Shown: positions 18,731 through 28,205, counted from the first letter of the stretch. The stretch is 46,601 nt of DNA from an uncultured Planctomycetaceae bacterium (GCA_903863885.1 CAIPEB010000381.1:1-46601), one strand, 5' to 3'. The notes: a model not told the origin generated them from the sequence alone. Numbers and translations are program-made.

Positions 18731-18941
18731 CGGCGGCTCCTTTGTGAACACAAAATGGTGGACCGCGCCGCGGCATTCTGCTTTCGAGTGAAGCAGCGGC
18801 ACTGTCCGGCAAGAAGCGGGGGGACATTTAACAAAAAGCAGCGAGTGCGGCCAGAGCGATTTGGGGCCGGCAGCAGAAAAAAACGACCTCCAATTCCCGA
18901 ACCGGTCATCGACGACGCGGCCGCAGCCAAGACGGGCCGGC

Positions 18942-18947
18942 TATAAT
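18942..18947 (+). promoter_or_regulatory. Possible -10 element of apbE
   Basis: A perfect TATAAT sits 6 bases before the apbE ATG. No good -35 is found at 16-18 bases upstream. If used, transcription would begin at or next to the start codon. Confidence 0.35.
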
Positions 18948-18953
18948 GCGATC

Positions 18954-20066
18954 ATGAACACCGGCAAGTCGAACCGTCGCGAATTCCTCCAGGGCCGCTC
19001 GGCGTTGAAAGCGGTCGAGGACCTTCTGCCCCGGGATGTTCAGCCGACAAGCTCCGGCGGCGAAGCGGAACATCACCCGGGTGCGCCGACCGATGAATCG
19101 TATTTGATTCAGGTCGGCCGCCCCGCCATGGCATGCCAGTTCGAGGTACTGCTGAATGCGGGACAGCATGCCGCTGCAACCGAAACCGCTCTGGCAGCGC
19201 TGGATCTGGTGGACAAACTGGAAGACCAGATGACCGTTTACCGGCCGCAAAGCGAAGTCAGCCGCATCAACGCGGCGGCAGCTGAACTTCCTATCCCCGT
19301 CGAGTCCCGCCTGTTTGAACTGCTGCAACTGGCGGTCGCCTTGCACGGCGATACGCGAGGCGCCTTCGACATTACGGCCGGCCCCTTGAGCAAAGCCTGG
19401 GGGTTTTACCGGCGGTCCGGCCGCATCCCGTCGGTGCACGAAATTGAAACAGCTCTTCTCCGCGTCGGCAGCCAGTACCTTGAACTCGATCCGTCCCGGC
19501 GCACGATCCAATTCAAGCGGAAGGGAATGGAAATCAACCTGGGAGCGATCGGCAAGGGATACGCGTTGGATCGCTGCGGCGAGTTGCTGTCGCAGGCAGG
19601 CGTCGCCAACTTCCTCATCCACGGCGGGCAGAGCAGCATTCTGGCCGCCGGATCCAGACTGAGTGCCCATGCGGAAAAGCCGGGCTGGCATGTCGCGCTG
19701 CGCCATCCGCTGCGTCCCGACCAGGAACTTGCCGACGTCTGGCTGCGGGACCGCGCTCTGGGCACGTCTGGTTCAGGACAGCAGTTCTTTCATTTCGAGG
19801 GACGGCGTTTCGGCCATGTAATTGATCCGCGGACAGGCCAGTCCGTCGAGGGTGTGCTATCCGCAACCGTGCTTGCTCCCACCGCCGCCCTGGCCGACGC
19901 ACTATCCACGGCTTTTTTCGTGATGGGGCGTGAACAGACACTCGAGTTCTGCGGCGAACATCCGACGATTGCCGCAATTCTCGTGTGCCCGGGCCCTCGG
20001 ATCGGACAACTCGAACTCCATGTCTGCGGCTTGAGTGATGACGAATTCCGGCGGAAGATCGAATAG
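18954..20066 (+). CDS. apbE: ApbE, FAD:protein FMN transferase
   Basis: A 370-residue protein. The N-terminus, NRREFLQGRSALKA, is a twin-arginine-like leader typical of planctomycete homologues. The ApbE core follows: AMACQFEVLL, DLVDKLEDQMTVYRPQSEVSRIN, GAFDITAGPLSKAWGF, INLGAIGKGYALDR, LIHGGQSSILAAG, and HVIDPRTGQ with ADALSTAFFVMG. ApbE moves FMN from FAD onto a threonine of partner flavoproteins (for example Nqr/Rnf subunits) outside the membrane. The frame extends upstream, but TATAAT at 18942-18947 ends only 6 bases before this ATG, so the mRNA may be nearly leaderless. Confidence 0.92.
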   Translation: MNTGKSNRREFLQGRSALKAVEDLLPRDVQPTSSGGEAEHHPGAPTDESYLIQVGRPAMACQFEVLLNAGQHAAATETALAALDLVDKLEDQMTVYRPQSEVSRINAAAAELPIPVESRLFELLQLAVALHGDTRGAFDITAGPLSKAWGFYRRSGRIPSVHEIETALLRVGSQYLELDPSRRTIQFKRKGMEINLGAIGKGYALDRCGELLSQAGVANFLIHGGQSSILAAGSRLSAHAEKPGWHVALRHPLRPDQELADVWLRDRALGTSGSGQQFFHFEGRRFGHVIDPRTGQSVEGVLSATVLAPTAALADALSTAFFVMGREQTLEFCGEHPTIAAILVCPGPRIGQLELHVCGLSDDEFRRKIE

Positions 20067-20092
20067 CCCGCACGCAAAGCCTGCCATGGCGT

Positions 20093-21835
20093 TCAATCCC
20101 ACCACCAGCGTCCGCGCGACTCCTGCCGAGGACGCGAATAGTCCCGCTCATACTCGAGTTGACCGTGGTCCGCCGTTTCGATCGCCTGCGGCGAGACTCG
20201 ACTGCGGGCATCGAAAACCACGCCTCCGCTCACGCCGACGATGAAGCGGCGGCCGTCGAGGAAGCGGTGGTTCACGATCGATTCCACTTCCAGCGGGGCG
20301 ATCTCCTGATGCGTCGCATAGCTGCCGTCACGTCCGAAAAAAGGCATCTTCCAGTCGATTCGTTCCGCCAGTTTTTGACTTCGGATCAGTGACGCAGCCA
20401 CAGCCAGATCGAACACGTTGCGAAGTTCCGCATATACCGGGTACTTGACCGCAAGGTCCTGAAAGTGACGAGTAAAATCGTGAGCGAACTTCTGGTTCTT
20501 CTCGTCGGAAACTCCGGTGTGTACGCGTCGGCCTCGCTCGGCGAGCAACTCGTTCTCGCTTTGGACTTTGACGCCCGGACCTCGCAGCTCAAACACGTCG
20601 CGATCCCCGGTGGCCTTGATGCTGTCGTAATTCAGGGTGAACCACCACCGAAGCACATCCATGGCCGGAACCGATCCGTCCCTTCCTGGTTCCACGGAGT
20701 CAAGGTAGCTGGACACACCGAGCGTGCCTTCCTTGAGCCCCATGCCGATCAGTTTCATGTGGTAGTCGGCTTCGACGAGCACTCGAGCTACGCGTGATCG
20801 GGGATCAATTCCGTTGAAGCGTATATCCTGACGTCCGAGACGTCGCCGCAGTTCGGCGATCCAGGCATCCCTTTCCCCCGGTTTGAGCGACCGGTTGGCC
20901 GACCCGCGCAGGAATTCCTGTACGTCCGAGAGATTGGCCTCGCGAGGAACAATCGCGCAATCGAAACGACCCTCATATTCGGACATCGCGTTGCGGAGCA
21001 ACACGACCAGATCATCCATTTGTAGAACGGGGGTTCCATCCGCGGCGGAGACAAGACGCCCTTCGGCATTCGTGGTCCAGTCCCCCGCGGGACCCGCCAG
21101 AACGATGTCCCGGGTTTCGGGAAACAAGAGGAGAAACTGTACCCGCCGCAGGCCAGCAAGCGCGCACATCGTCGGATCCGGCTGCTTTCCATCGGCCCAC
21201 AGACGCTCAGCCTCGCGCTCGAGCCGCGTCAATGAGACCTTGCGCAGCGCTGAAGCCTTGCGAGCTTCGGTGTTCTCGCCGATACGGAGGGCGGCCTTTC
21301 GCACGTCGGACAGGCCACTCGAAGATTCAACTTCCAATCGTCGCATCAGCCCCGACGACTCCACCAGCACCCCGGTGGGAAAGGGTTCTATTGCCCCGGG
21401 CCCCCCCACGGCATCCCACGAGTCGGGCGATACGGTCGACGTGATCAGTTCAATGAGAGTATCAAAATCAGCCATCGCCGCGCCGCCACGCGCGCCGAGC
21501 GACTGCTTCCGGAGACTGGCATAGACGCTGCTGCGGGACGCATCATTCGCAATCTTCGACGCAGTAGTCAGCGATGCGGCCCGCGCGCCGTCGGATGCCT
21601 GAGCCAGTGCGACCTTGCTCAGCCAATCGTCGCGAAGCTGCGAATCCGGTGCTTTCAAGGCCAGTTCGAGAGCAGGACCGAACTCGCCCGCCTCAAGTAG
21701 CGATTCGAGCCGAAGTTGTTGTGTGTCCTCCGCTGCGGTCAATTCGAACGGCAAACACACCGCCATCGCCGCGGTCAGCAGACCGATGCACGAAGTCAGA
21801 CAGCATTTACAAATCAGCCGGTATCTGCGCACCAT
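20093..21835 (-). CDS. Secreted DUF1598-like protein
   Basis: A 580-residue protein with AGGAGG before the ATG and a signal peptide (hydrophobic to about residue 33, ending LTAAED). The middle carries LAGLRRVQFLLLFPETRDIVLAGPAGDW, then DGTPVLQMDDLVVLLRNAM and DCAIVPREANLSDVQEFL. The later part has RVARVLVEADYHMKLIGMGL and LRWWFTLNYDSIKAT, which I recognise as the planctomycete DUF1598 pattern. The biochemical role is unknown. It ends WWWD. It converges on apbE with a 26-base gap. Confidence 0.8.
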   Translation of the reverse strand: MVRRYRLICKCCLTSCIGLLTAAMAVCLPFELTAAEDTQQLRLESLLEAGEFGPALELALKAPDSQLRDDWLSKVALAQASDGARAASLTTASKIANDASRSSVYASLRKQSLGARGGAAMADFDTLIELITSTVSPDSWDAVGGPGAIEPFPTGVLVESSGLMRRLEVESSSGLSDVRKAALRIGENTEARKASALRKVSLTRLEREAERLWADGKQPDPTMCALAGLRRVQFLLLFPETRDIVLAGPAGDWTTNAEGRLVSAADGTPVLQMDDLVVLLRNAMSEYEGRFDCAIVPREANLSDVQEFLRGSANRSLKPGERDAWIAELRRRLGRQDIRFNGIDPRSRVARVLVEADYHMKLIGMGLKEGTLGVSSYLDSVEPGRDGSVPAMDVLRWWFTLNYDSIKATGDRDVFELRGPGVKVQSENELLAERGRRVHTGVSDEKNQKFAHDFTRHFQDLAVKYPVYAELRNVFDLAVAASLIRSQKLAERIDWKMPFFGRDGSYATHQEIAPLEVESIVNHRFLDGRRFIVGVSGGVVFDARSRVSPQAIETADHGQLEYERDYSRPRQESRGRWWWD

Positions 21836-22112
21836 CGAGTCCCTCCTCGTTGCGTTGAGAGAGACCTTGCCCCGTCCCGCCTCTCAGCGTTGCACACGTC
21901 GAGGACTCGAGTCAAGCGGTTGCTGGAACAAACTGCCGAAACGGGAATCGCCGGCCGAACGCGAAATGCAGGCCAAGAAACGACGAAAGCCCCGTTTTCG
22001 CGGGGCTTGTCGTTCGCCGCTTCGCGTTCGGCTTGCCGTCCGCCGTGTGGGCGGGTCAGCAAGCCGAACGTTTTAGCGGCCAGTGTTCATGACCATGGGG
22101 CCGATCAGAAGA

Positions 22113-22820
22113 TCACTTCTGTTCGCCACCCTTGTCGTCCTTCTGCGAGCAGCCGTCTTTTCCACCGTCCTTCTGGTGGCAGCCTCGGCCCAGACCGCAG
22201 CCGTCCTTCTGAGCGCAGCCGTCTTTTCCACCGTCCTTATCGCCGTCCTTCTGAGCGCAGCCGTCTTTCTGAGCCGCACCGCAGCAATCTCCACCCTTCA
22301 CGCTGCAAGCAGCCTTCGCATGGAGACCGGACAACCGGGGAAGATGAAACTTCGGAAGTGCCAAGCCACCCTTCTGGGCGCAGCCGTCCTTCTGGGCGCA
22401 ACCGTCTTTCTCGCCGCCGTCTTTCTGGGCGCAGCCGTCTTTCGCACCGCCGTCTTTCTGGGCGCAGCCGTCTTTCGCACCGCAACCGTCCTTCTGAGCG
22501 CAACCGTCCTTACCGCCGTCCTTCTGGGCGCAGCCGTCCTTCTGGGCGCAACCCTTCAGGTTGCAGGCGGCCCGATCACGAAGGCCAGCGAACAGTTGGT
22601 GCGACATGCGGGGAGCGGCGCAGACGCCCTTCTGGGCGCAGCCGTCTTTGCAGCCGTCTTTCTGGGCGCAACCGTCTTTTCCATCCTTCTGGGCGCAGCC
22701 GTCTTTCTGGCCGCATCCGTCCTTTTGGGCGCCGTCACCGAATGCTGACGCATTGGAAACCATGGCCAGACACAGCAACGCGACGCCGCAAACCGTAGTA
22801 GCAAACGTACGACACTTCAT
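22113..22820 (-). CDS. Secreted Cys-rich protein of QKDGC repeats
   Basis: A 235-residue protein. The signal peptide runs to about residue 26 (MKCRTFATTVCGVALLCLAM, then SNASA). The mature part is built of the unit GCAQKDG, with 14 copies of QKDG and 23 cysteines in about 208 residues. Two non-repetitive islands interrupt it and resemble each other: HQLFAGLRDRAACNLKG and LPRLSGLHAKAACSVKG. The high Cys and charged content suggests metal binding or a disulfide-linked wall or matrix component; I know no named family. It has its own AGGAG upstream. The antisense frame is also open, as expected for a repeat. Confidence 0.8.
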   Translation of the reverse strand: MKCRTFATTVCGVALLCLAMVSNASAFGDGAQKDGCGQKDGCAQKDGKDGCAQKDGCKDGCAQKGVCAAPRMSHQLFAGLRDRAACNLKGCAQKDGCAQKDGGKDGCAQKDGCGAKDGCAQKDGGAKDGCAQKDGGEKDGCAQKDGCAQKGGLALPKFHLPRLSGLHAKAACSVKGGDCCGAAQKDGCAQKDGDKDGGKDGCAQKDGCGLGRGCHQKDGGKDGCSQKDDKGGEQK

Positions 22821-23247
22821 AGGGAGGGCTCCTAACTCCGGAAAAACCTCTCAACGTGGAACGCAACCATCACCAGACCAGTGGCTCGTGTTCCTCTCCT
22901 GACGCGCCATTTTCTGTCGCGTGGAAAGCGGGCCAGCAATCTGCATGCTTGGTCTTGAAGACTCAATCGTCAGGAAACCGAGCGGGCTTCATATCGCATT
23001 TGATAGCATTCGGAATTCCTCGTGCCGCGGGTCTGGTAATGTCGGATCTGCACGAGGAACGGATGACAATCGTCATGCCGCTGCGGTTTCTGTTAAGAGG
23101 GGCCTGGAAATGGGGTCGATGCGCGGACGTAATGTGTGCATTACATTACGATTCGAGCGAGGCGGTGGCCCTCCCCGCCCGCTTCAGAATCCGCAGCGTT
23201 GACAGAGTCGAGGTTCTGGTCGAAGAGGCCCCAAACGGGAAACGCCT
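22821..23247. other. Intergenic region of 427 bases with one inverted repeat
   Basis: No gene is supported here. It should hold the promoter of the QKDG gene (minus strand), which I cannot identify, and the 3' end of the lipoprotein transcript. CGTAATG (23128-23134) and CATTACG (23144-23150) form a perfect 7-base inverted repeat, with TAATG/CATTA nested inside, 98 bases past the lipoprotein stop. There is no T tract. Confidence 0.4.
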
Positions 23248-25632
23248 CTATCGCGGCACAATCCGCATGGCTCGCACTTCTCCCTGCTGGGCCAACACAA
23301 GAATGGAATCACTGCCTCGCCTCGCAATCGCCAAACCTCGCACATCCTGTCCGATCGCGAAATAGTCTCGCAGTTGGCCGTCCGCCGCCACAAGATGGAC
23401 GGTGCCATCCGCGCCAGCCAACAGCCATACGTTCTGGCCAGGCAAAGTCCATAGCCCCGACGCTGCGAATTGGACCGGGTATCGGAACATCCCGGCGGGG
23501 AGTTCGCAGGTCCAAGTCTCATGAAACTGGCGATCCAATCCAATCGCCAGGACTTTTCCGGATGGATCGAATGTGACGCCGCAGTAACAGGTCGCACCCG
23601 CCTCGGGAGCAGACCCTGCGTAGATCCGGAACAGCGGGCGGCCAACCGGCACCGACCGATTGCCGGTGCCCGTCTTGTCGATGCCCAGCAACTCGCCGCG
23701 TCTGCCGCTCGCGAGAAGCTCCCACGCGCCATCCTGGACGCCCGGCTGCACTGCGAGCGAGAGCGCATCCGGCAAACCGTGGTTGACCCATTTCCGGGTG
23801 CCCTGGAGATCCGCGCAGTGCACTCCTGCTGCTCCCGCAAATGCGACGAACAGCTCCATTCGGCCATCGCCGTCCGCGTCGGCCAGTTGTACGTCGGCGA
23901 TCCCCTGGTGCGGAAATTCGGCCGGAGGGTATCTGCCAACGGCCTTCCATTGTTCGTCCAGCACTGTGACCGTCCGCCCCTGGATGGCCGTCAGGACCGA
24001 ATGCCGCCGACCCGATGTATCCACCGCGCTACGCAGATAATCGGCATCTTCGGTATAGTCGATCCTGCGGTCGGCCAGCTGTTTTCCATCGAGATCCAGC
24101 TCGACCAGGCGTCGGGACCGATCCAGGACCACGAAGCGGTCCGTTTTCGCCGCTTCCCCCAACGCGAGGATATTGCCCGGTTCGCTCAAGCCCTTGAAGG
24201 ACCACAGCGGTTCGAGGCGGACTCGTTCGGGATCGCGAGGCTGACGCATAACCGCGACCTCCTCGCTGCCAGCCGCCGACTGCGCATCTCCGGCGGTGAG
24301 CGCCCGCTGGTATGCCTCGGTATCACGGCGGTAGTCGGCCAGTATTTCCTCTGCGACCGCATCGCCCCGTCCAATGCGATCCAGCACCACCGGCAACTGC
24401 TCCGACAGATACGGATTGGCGCCCACTTCGAAAACCTGCACGACTCCCTTGCAATCCAGCACGACGAGCGTCGGTGCCCAGGGAACGGCGAACACGTCGC
24501 GTCCGCAGGCATCCAGATCTCGCAGCACCGCGAGCTCGACTCCCCATCCCTTCGACAGCTGGTCGATCTGCTGCGAAGAACGCGAGGACGGTTCCGTGCA
24601 GACTGCGAAGAACTGAACGGACGAATTGTCCGCAAACCGCTGACGAACCTGATCCAGTTGCTTGAGGTACCTCTGGCATGCCGGATGGTCCTGGAACCAA
24701 ACGAGGACCGTGGTCTTTCCTCGCAATTGCTCGCGGGTGCGTCGTTGGCCGGTCAGCGACACCAGCGAGAAATCGGCCGGCTCCTTGCCCAGCAAAGCAG
24801 TAGGAAGCGGTTCGGGTGGCAGCACGAAGGCACGCAACTGCTTGGCGTCAGGCGGCGCATTCAATGCAAAATCCTCGTCCGTCTGACTTTCGTCAAACGA
24901 GGCCTCCGAAAAGTCGGCGACGAGCGACGCGTCGGCTCCGTCCTCCGCCGCCAGGTCCGGCAATATCGAACGCACCGGGTACTCCAGCCTCCGGAGCACA
25001 AACGTCCGGGCATCGATCCAGAACACGAACGGACCTTCGGCCGTTACCGCCTCGACGCGGCGGCACTCACGACCGTCGCACTCGCCCGACGGCAACATCC
25101 GCTTCTCGACCGAGGCAGGAAAGACCGCTTCCAGCGGCACGTCGCCGAAGAAAAGCTCAAGCGGCAGCGGTTGACGCCCCATTCCTCCGAGCACGGCGTC
25201 ACGTAACACGGAATCGCTGTACAGGCCCTGCAGGGTCAGAGTCTCGGCTGCGGGCCGGACGACAAACTGACCGTCGAGGTTGTTGGACGTCTTGTCGTCC
25301 ACCTTCGCCTTGAACTGCTTTCCGTCGCACGCCACCGTCAGGCCGTAGGCGCGCAGCCGGATCTTGTTTGGCCGGACCGCGCGAAACGAAAACGGGGCTT
25401 CGTCCACGATCGGTGTCCCGCCCTGCCGATATCGCAGGCGCAGCACTCCCTGATCCCGATAAGCCGGCGCTTCGCGGTAGGCGGCTCGCATTTGTTCCAG
25501 CAAGGCCTTCGCATCGCCGGAAACGGCGGGTTCCTGCGGACCCGACGGATTGGAAGCCCGGCGGCACGCAACGCACAGCAGCGACAAGGCCAGACACGAC
25601 ATCCATAGAACCGGACGGTTCTTACTTTCCAT
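23248..25632 (-). CDS. Lipoprotein with LolA-like, TlpA-like and beta-propeller-like parts
   Basis: A 794-residue protein starting with a lipoprotein-type signal (LALSLLCVACRRAS, modified Cys likely at 23). Residues about 40-270 resemble the LolA/outer-membrane-lipoprotein-sorting fold (LLEQMRAAYREAPAYRDQGVLRL). Residues about 280-440 are thioredoxin-like of the TlpA/AhpC kind (DFSLVSLTGQRRTREQLRGK, VLVWFQDHPACQRYL), but with one Cys instead of CxxC. The rest is repeated beta structure with DADGDGRMELFVAF, an FG-GAP/integrin-like calcium loop. It should be a periplasmic or outer-membrane protein; redox activity is doubtful. It is divergent from the LarA-like gene. Confidence 0.78.
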   Translation of the reverse strand: MESKNRPVLWMSCLALSLLCVACRRASNPSGPQEPAVSGDAKALLEQMRAAYREAPAYRDQGVLRLRYRQGGTPIVDEAPFSFRAVRPNKIRLRAYGLTVACDGKQFKAKVDDKTSNNLDGQFVVRPAAETLTLQGLYSDSVLRDAVLGGMGRQPLPLELFFGDVPLEAVFPASVEKRMLPSGECDGRECRRVEAVTAEGPFVFWIDARTFVLRRLEYPVRSILPDLAAEDGADASLVADFSEASFDESQTDEDFALNAPPDAKQLRAFVLPPEPLPTALLGKEPADFSLVSLTGQRRTREQLRGKTTVLVWFQDHPACQRYLKQLDQVRQRFADNSSVQFFAVCTEPSSRSSQQIDQLSKGWGVELAVLRDLDACGRDVFAVPWAPTLVVLDCKGVVQVFEVGANPYLSEQLPVVLDRIGRGDAVAEEILADYRRDTEAYQRALTAGDAQSAAGSEEVAVMRQPRDPERVRLEPLWSFKGLSEPGNILALGEAAKTDRFVVLDRSRRLVELDLDGKQLADRRIDYTEDADYLRSAVDTSGRRHSVLTAIQGRTVTVLDEQWKAVGRYPPAEFPHQGIADVQLADADGDGRMELFVAFAGAAGVHCADLQGTRKWVNHGLPDALSLAVQPGVQDGAWELLASGRRGELLGIDKTGTGNRSVPVGRPLFRIYAGSAPEAGATCYCGVTFDPSGKVLAIGLDRQFHETWTCELPAGMFRYPVQFAASGLWTLPGQNVWLLAGADGTVHLVAADGQLRDYFAIGQDVRGLAIARRGSDSILVLAQQGEVRAMRIVPR

Positions 25633-25711
25633 AGCGCAATAGTCTCCTGAGCAGCTCGGTCCGCGACCACCGATTATTGGACAAGCGGCGGATCAGGTAA
25701 AGCTCGACTTC

Positions 25712-25741
25712 TTGACCGATTTTCACGCAAGCGCCTATGAT
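25712..25741 (+). promoter_or_regulatory. Promoter of the LarA-like gene
   Basis: TTGACC (25712-25717) and TATGAT (25736-25741) lie 18 bases apart in the divergent gap. The transcript would start near 25748, about 65 bases before the ATG at 25813. Confidence 0.5.
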
Positions 25742-25812
25742 TCACGGTCCACTCGCGCAAATGGAGCAACCGATGCGCTGGCAACGTTTTCCTGGCGGCG
25801 GAATGAGACACC

Positions 25813-27039
25813 ATGTCGATTGAATTGCACTACGGCAGCCAAGGCATTGTCCGGTTGGACGTGCCGACCGAGAGACTGCTGATGGACTTCAGCGAGCCTC
25901 GACCGGCCGCAACACCGGACCCGGTTGCCGCGACTCTTGCCGCCCTGAACGATCCGCTGGCATTTCCTCCGCTGTCGCAGGCCATGGTCGCCGGCGACCG
26001 CATTGCCGTGACGGTGGCCCGCGGCGTGCCCCATGCCGAAAGCGTAGTCGCCGGCGTCATCCGCTGCCTGGCCGAGGGAGGCGCCAGTTCCGAGGACATC
26101 AGCCTGATCATCGAACCGGCGGCGGAAACCCCCGCGGATTCCGTGACGGCCGCGATTCCAGACGAGTTAAGGCGCGGACTGCAAATATCGACGCACGATC
26201 CGCGCAACCCGAAATCTCTCTGCTACCTCGCGGCATCGCGGGATAACAAGCCGATCTACTTTAACCGCAGAGTTTTTGACGCCGATCTGGTTGTTCCGAT
26301 CGGCACGATGAGGCTGGATCAGTCGTTCGGGTACTTCGGCGTACATACCGGCCTCTTTCCGGCGTTCTCGGATGACGCGACTCGATCCCGGCTTCGCATA
26401 CCTTCCGGCGGAGACCGCGAAGCCCGCCGCAGGCGACAACGCAGGGAAACGGACGAGGCCGCATGGCTGCTGGGAGTCCAGTTCACGGTCCAGGTCGTGC
26501 CGGGCCGCCGCGAAAGCCTGCTCGGCGTTTTTGCGGGCGAAGCCGTTTCCGTCGAAAGAGCAGGCCGGACGCTGTGCGAATCGACATGGCGATACGAATC
26601 GCCTCATCGCGCAAGCCTGGTTGTCGCTGCGATCGAAGGGGGGCCCGAACAACAGAACTGGGAGAACTTCGGACGCGCACTGTTTGCCGCATCCGAGTGC
26701 GTCGCGGAGGGAGGCACCATCGTGCTGTGCTCCGACCTGCAGGGCGAGATCGGCCCGGCACTGAAACGGCTGGTCACGAGCGACGAGGGACAAGATCGCC
26801 TGCACAAGGCGTTGCGGCACGAGCGATCGGACGACGCACCACTGGCCATGCTGCTCTCGCAGGTCATGCAGCAAGCGAAGGTCTACCTGTTGAGCGGCCT
26901 CAACGAAGACGAAGTTGAAGACCTGGGGGTCGGCTACATCGAACGCGAAGCCGACGTGCAACGGCTTGCCCTGCGTCACGACTCGTGCATCATCATGGGC
27001 AACGCTCAACATGCGATGGTCACGATCCCCGAGAACTGA
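25813..27039 (+). CDS. LarA-like (DUF2088) protein without the catalytic residues
   Basis: A 408-residue protein, similar in length and strand order to LarA, the lactate racemase that holds a nickel-pincer nucleotide. The N-terminal half has the DUF2088 layout (IAVTVARGVPHAESVVAGVIRCL, then ISLIIEP, NRRVFDADLVVPIGTM). In LarA this region carries two His and the Lys that binds the cofactor, in the pattern PH..AG.SGG.K. Here residues 163-186 read GTMRLDQSFGYFGVHTGLFP, with no matching His or Lys. A racemase function is therefore unlikely; it may be a structural or differently acting relative. ygfZ follows on the same strand. Confidence 0.75.
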   Translation: MSIELHYGSQGIVRLDVPTERLLMDFSEPRPAATPDPVAATLAALNDPLAFPPLSQAMVAGDRIAVTVARGVPHAESVVAGVIRCLAEGGASSEDISLIIEPAAETPADSVTAAIPDELRRGLQISTHDPRNPKSLCYLAASRDNKPIYFNRRVFDADLVVPIGTMRLDQSFGYFGVHTGLFPAFSDDATRSRLRIPSGGDREARRRRQRRETDEAAWLLGVQFTVQVVPGRRESLLGVFAGEAVSVERAGRTLCESTWRYESPHRASLVVAAIEGGPEQQNWENFGRALFAASECVAEGGTIVLCSDLQGEIGPALKRLVTSDEGQDRLHKALRHERSDDAPLAMLLSQVMQQAKVYLLSGLNEDEVEDLGVGYIEREADVQRLALRHDSCIIMGNAQHAMVTIPEN

Positions 27040-27157
27040 CCGGCACGATCAGCGTTGAATCCGCGACGACTCACGACCCGAAGCCCGGCAACAGGTCCGC
27101 GGCAAATCCGCAGATTTTCCAATTTTTTGTGAACCGACCAACAACACGGTGCGAACC

Positions 27158-28180
27158 ATGGCGTCCATCCCCGGCCCCCGCGAAAACCCGGCGTACAAGA
27201 TCATGACCGAGTCGGCCGGCTACGCCGACATGGGTCCGCGCACTCAGATCGAGATGTCCGGCCGCGATCGCGCCGCGCTGCTTCACGGCCTTTGCACCAA
27301 CGACATCAAGCGGCTCGTTCCGGGATGCGGATGCGAGGCGTTCCTGACGAATGTGCAGGGCAAAGTCGCCGGCTACGTCTACGTCTTCTGCGGGGAAGAA
27401 TCCCTCGTTCTGGAAACCTCGCCGGGACAGGCAGAAAAGATCATCCGTGGAATAGAGCGATACATCATCCGCGAAAAAGTCTCGATGAGCGATCTCAGCA
27501 GCTACCGGCCGGAGTTGCTGCTCGCCGGCCCCCAGGCCGAAGCGCGGCTGAGCGAGCATTTCCAGGTCGATCTGCCTCGCGAGATGTTCTCGCACCGCAA
27601 AGTCCAGCTGCGCGATCAGGCGATTTCAATTCGACGGGTTCCCTTCCTGATGCCCCACAGCTTCTTGGTCTCCGGCGAGGCGTCGTGCCTGACCGAGTTG
27701 CGGACCGAATTCGACAGGACCGGAATCGCTCCATGCGATGCCGAGACTCTGGAGAGCCTTCGAGTGGAATCCGGCACGCCGCTGTACGGCAGGGACATTT
27801 CGGAGGCGAATCTCCCACAAGAAGTCGGACGCACCGACAAAGCCATCAGCTTCCGCAAAGGCTGCTACCTGGGCCAGGAGACGGTCGCACGCCTCGACGC
27901 GATGGGCCACGTGAATCGGCAGTTGATGGGTCTGAAATTCCCCACCGCGAACGTCCCTCCCGCCGGCGCAGAGTTGAAGATCGAGGACAAAGTCGCCGCG
28001 CACATCACGTCGGTGGCCTGGTCTCCCCGACTGCAGGCGCCGCTCGCGCTGGCCTACATTCGCCGCGGACATTGCTCGCCCGGATCGCCGCTGCCAAGCG
28101 AGTACGGCACGTGCGAGGTACTCGCTCTTCCGCTCCCGGGCTCGAATGCGCAGGTCGCCGTTCACTGCGGCGGTCCGTGA
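27158..28180 (+). CDS. ygfZ: YgfZ/GcvT-like folate-binding protein
   Basis: A 340-residue protein; a GTG three codons upstream (27149) is an alternative start. The C-terminal third holds the family's signature KGCYLGQE, with its Cys, and FRKGCYLGQETVARLDAMGH matches YgfZ rather than the glycine-cleavage T protein. The N-terminal two thirds are the aminomethyltransferase fold (FLTNVQGKVAGYVYVFCGEE). YgfZ helps maintain certain iron-sulfur enzymes, such as MiaB, with folate as a partner. It comes 118 bases after the LarA-like gene. Confidence 0.9.
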   Translation: MASIPGPRENPAYKIMTESAGYADMGPRTQIEMSGRDRAALLHGLCTNDIKRLVPGCGCEAFLTNVQGKVAGYVYVFCGEESLVLETSPGQAEKIIRGIERYIIREKVSMSDLSSYRPELLLAGPQAEARLSEHFQVDLPREMFSHRKVQLRDQAISIRRVPFLMPHSFLVSGEASCLTELRTEFDRTGIAPCDAETLESLRVESGTPLYGRDISEANLPQEVGRTDKAISFRKGCYLGQETVARLDAMGHVNRQLMGLKFPTANVPPAGAELKIEDKVAAHITSVAWSPRLQAPLALAYIRRGHCSPGSPLPSEYGTCEVLALPLPGSNAQVAVHCGGP

Positions 28181-28205
28181 TGTCTTCGCCTCGGAAGCGG
28201 CGGCT

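Noticed and set aside
22083-22748. Plus-strand open frame antisense to the QKDG gene, very hydrophobic (AVFLGAAV repeats)
   Set aside because: It is the mirror of the repeat in the minus-strand gene, which has a signal peptide, a ribosome site and regular Cys spacing. The antisense frame has no ribosome site and its hydrophobic look comes from the repeated codons.
23470-25206. Long plus-strand open frame over the lipoprotein gene
   Set aside because: Same reason: the minus strand has signal peptide, domains and ribosome site; the shadow frame has none.
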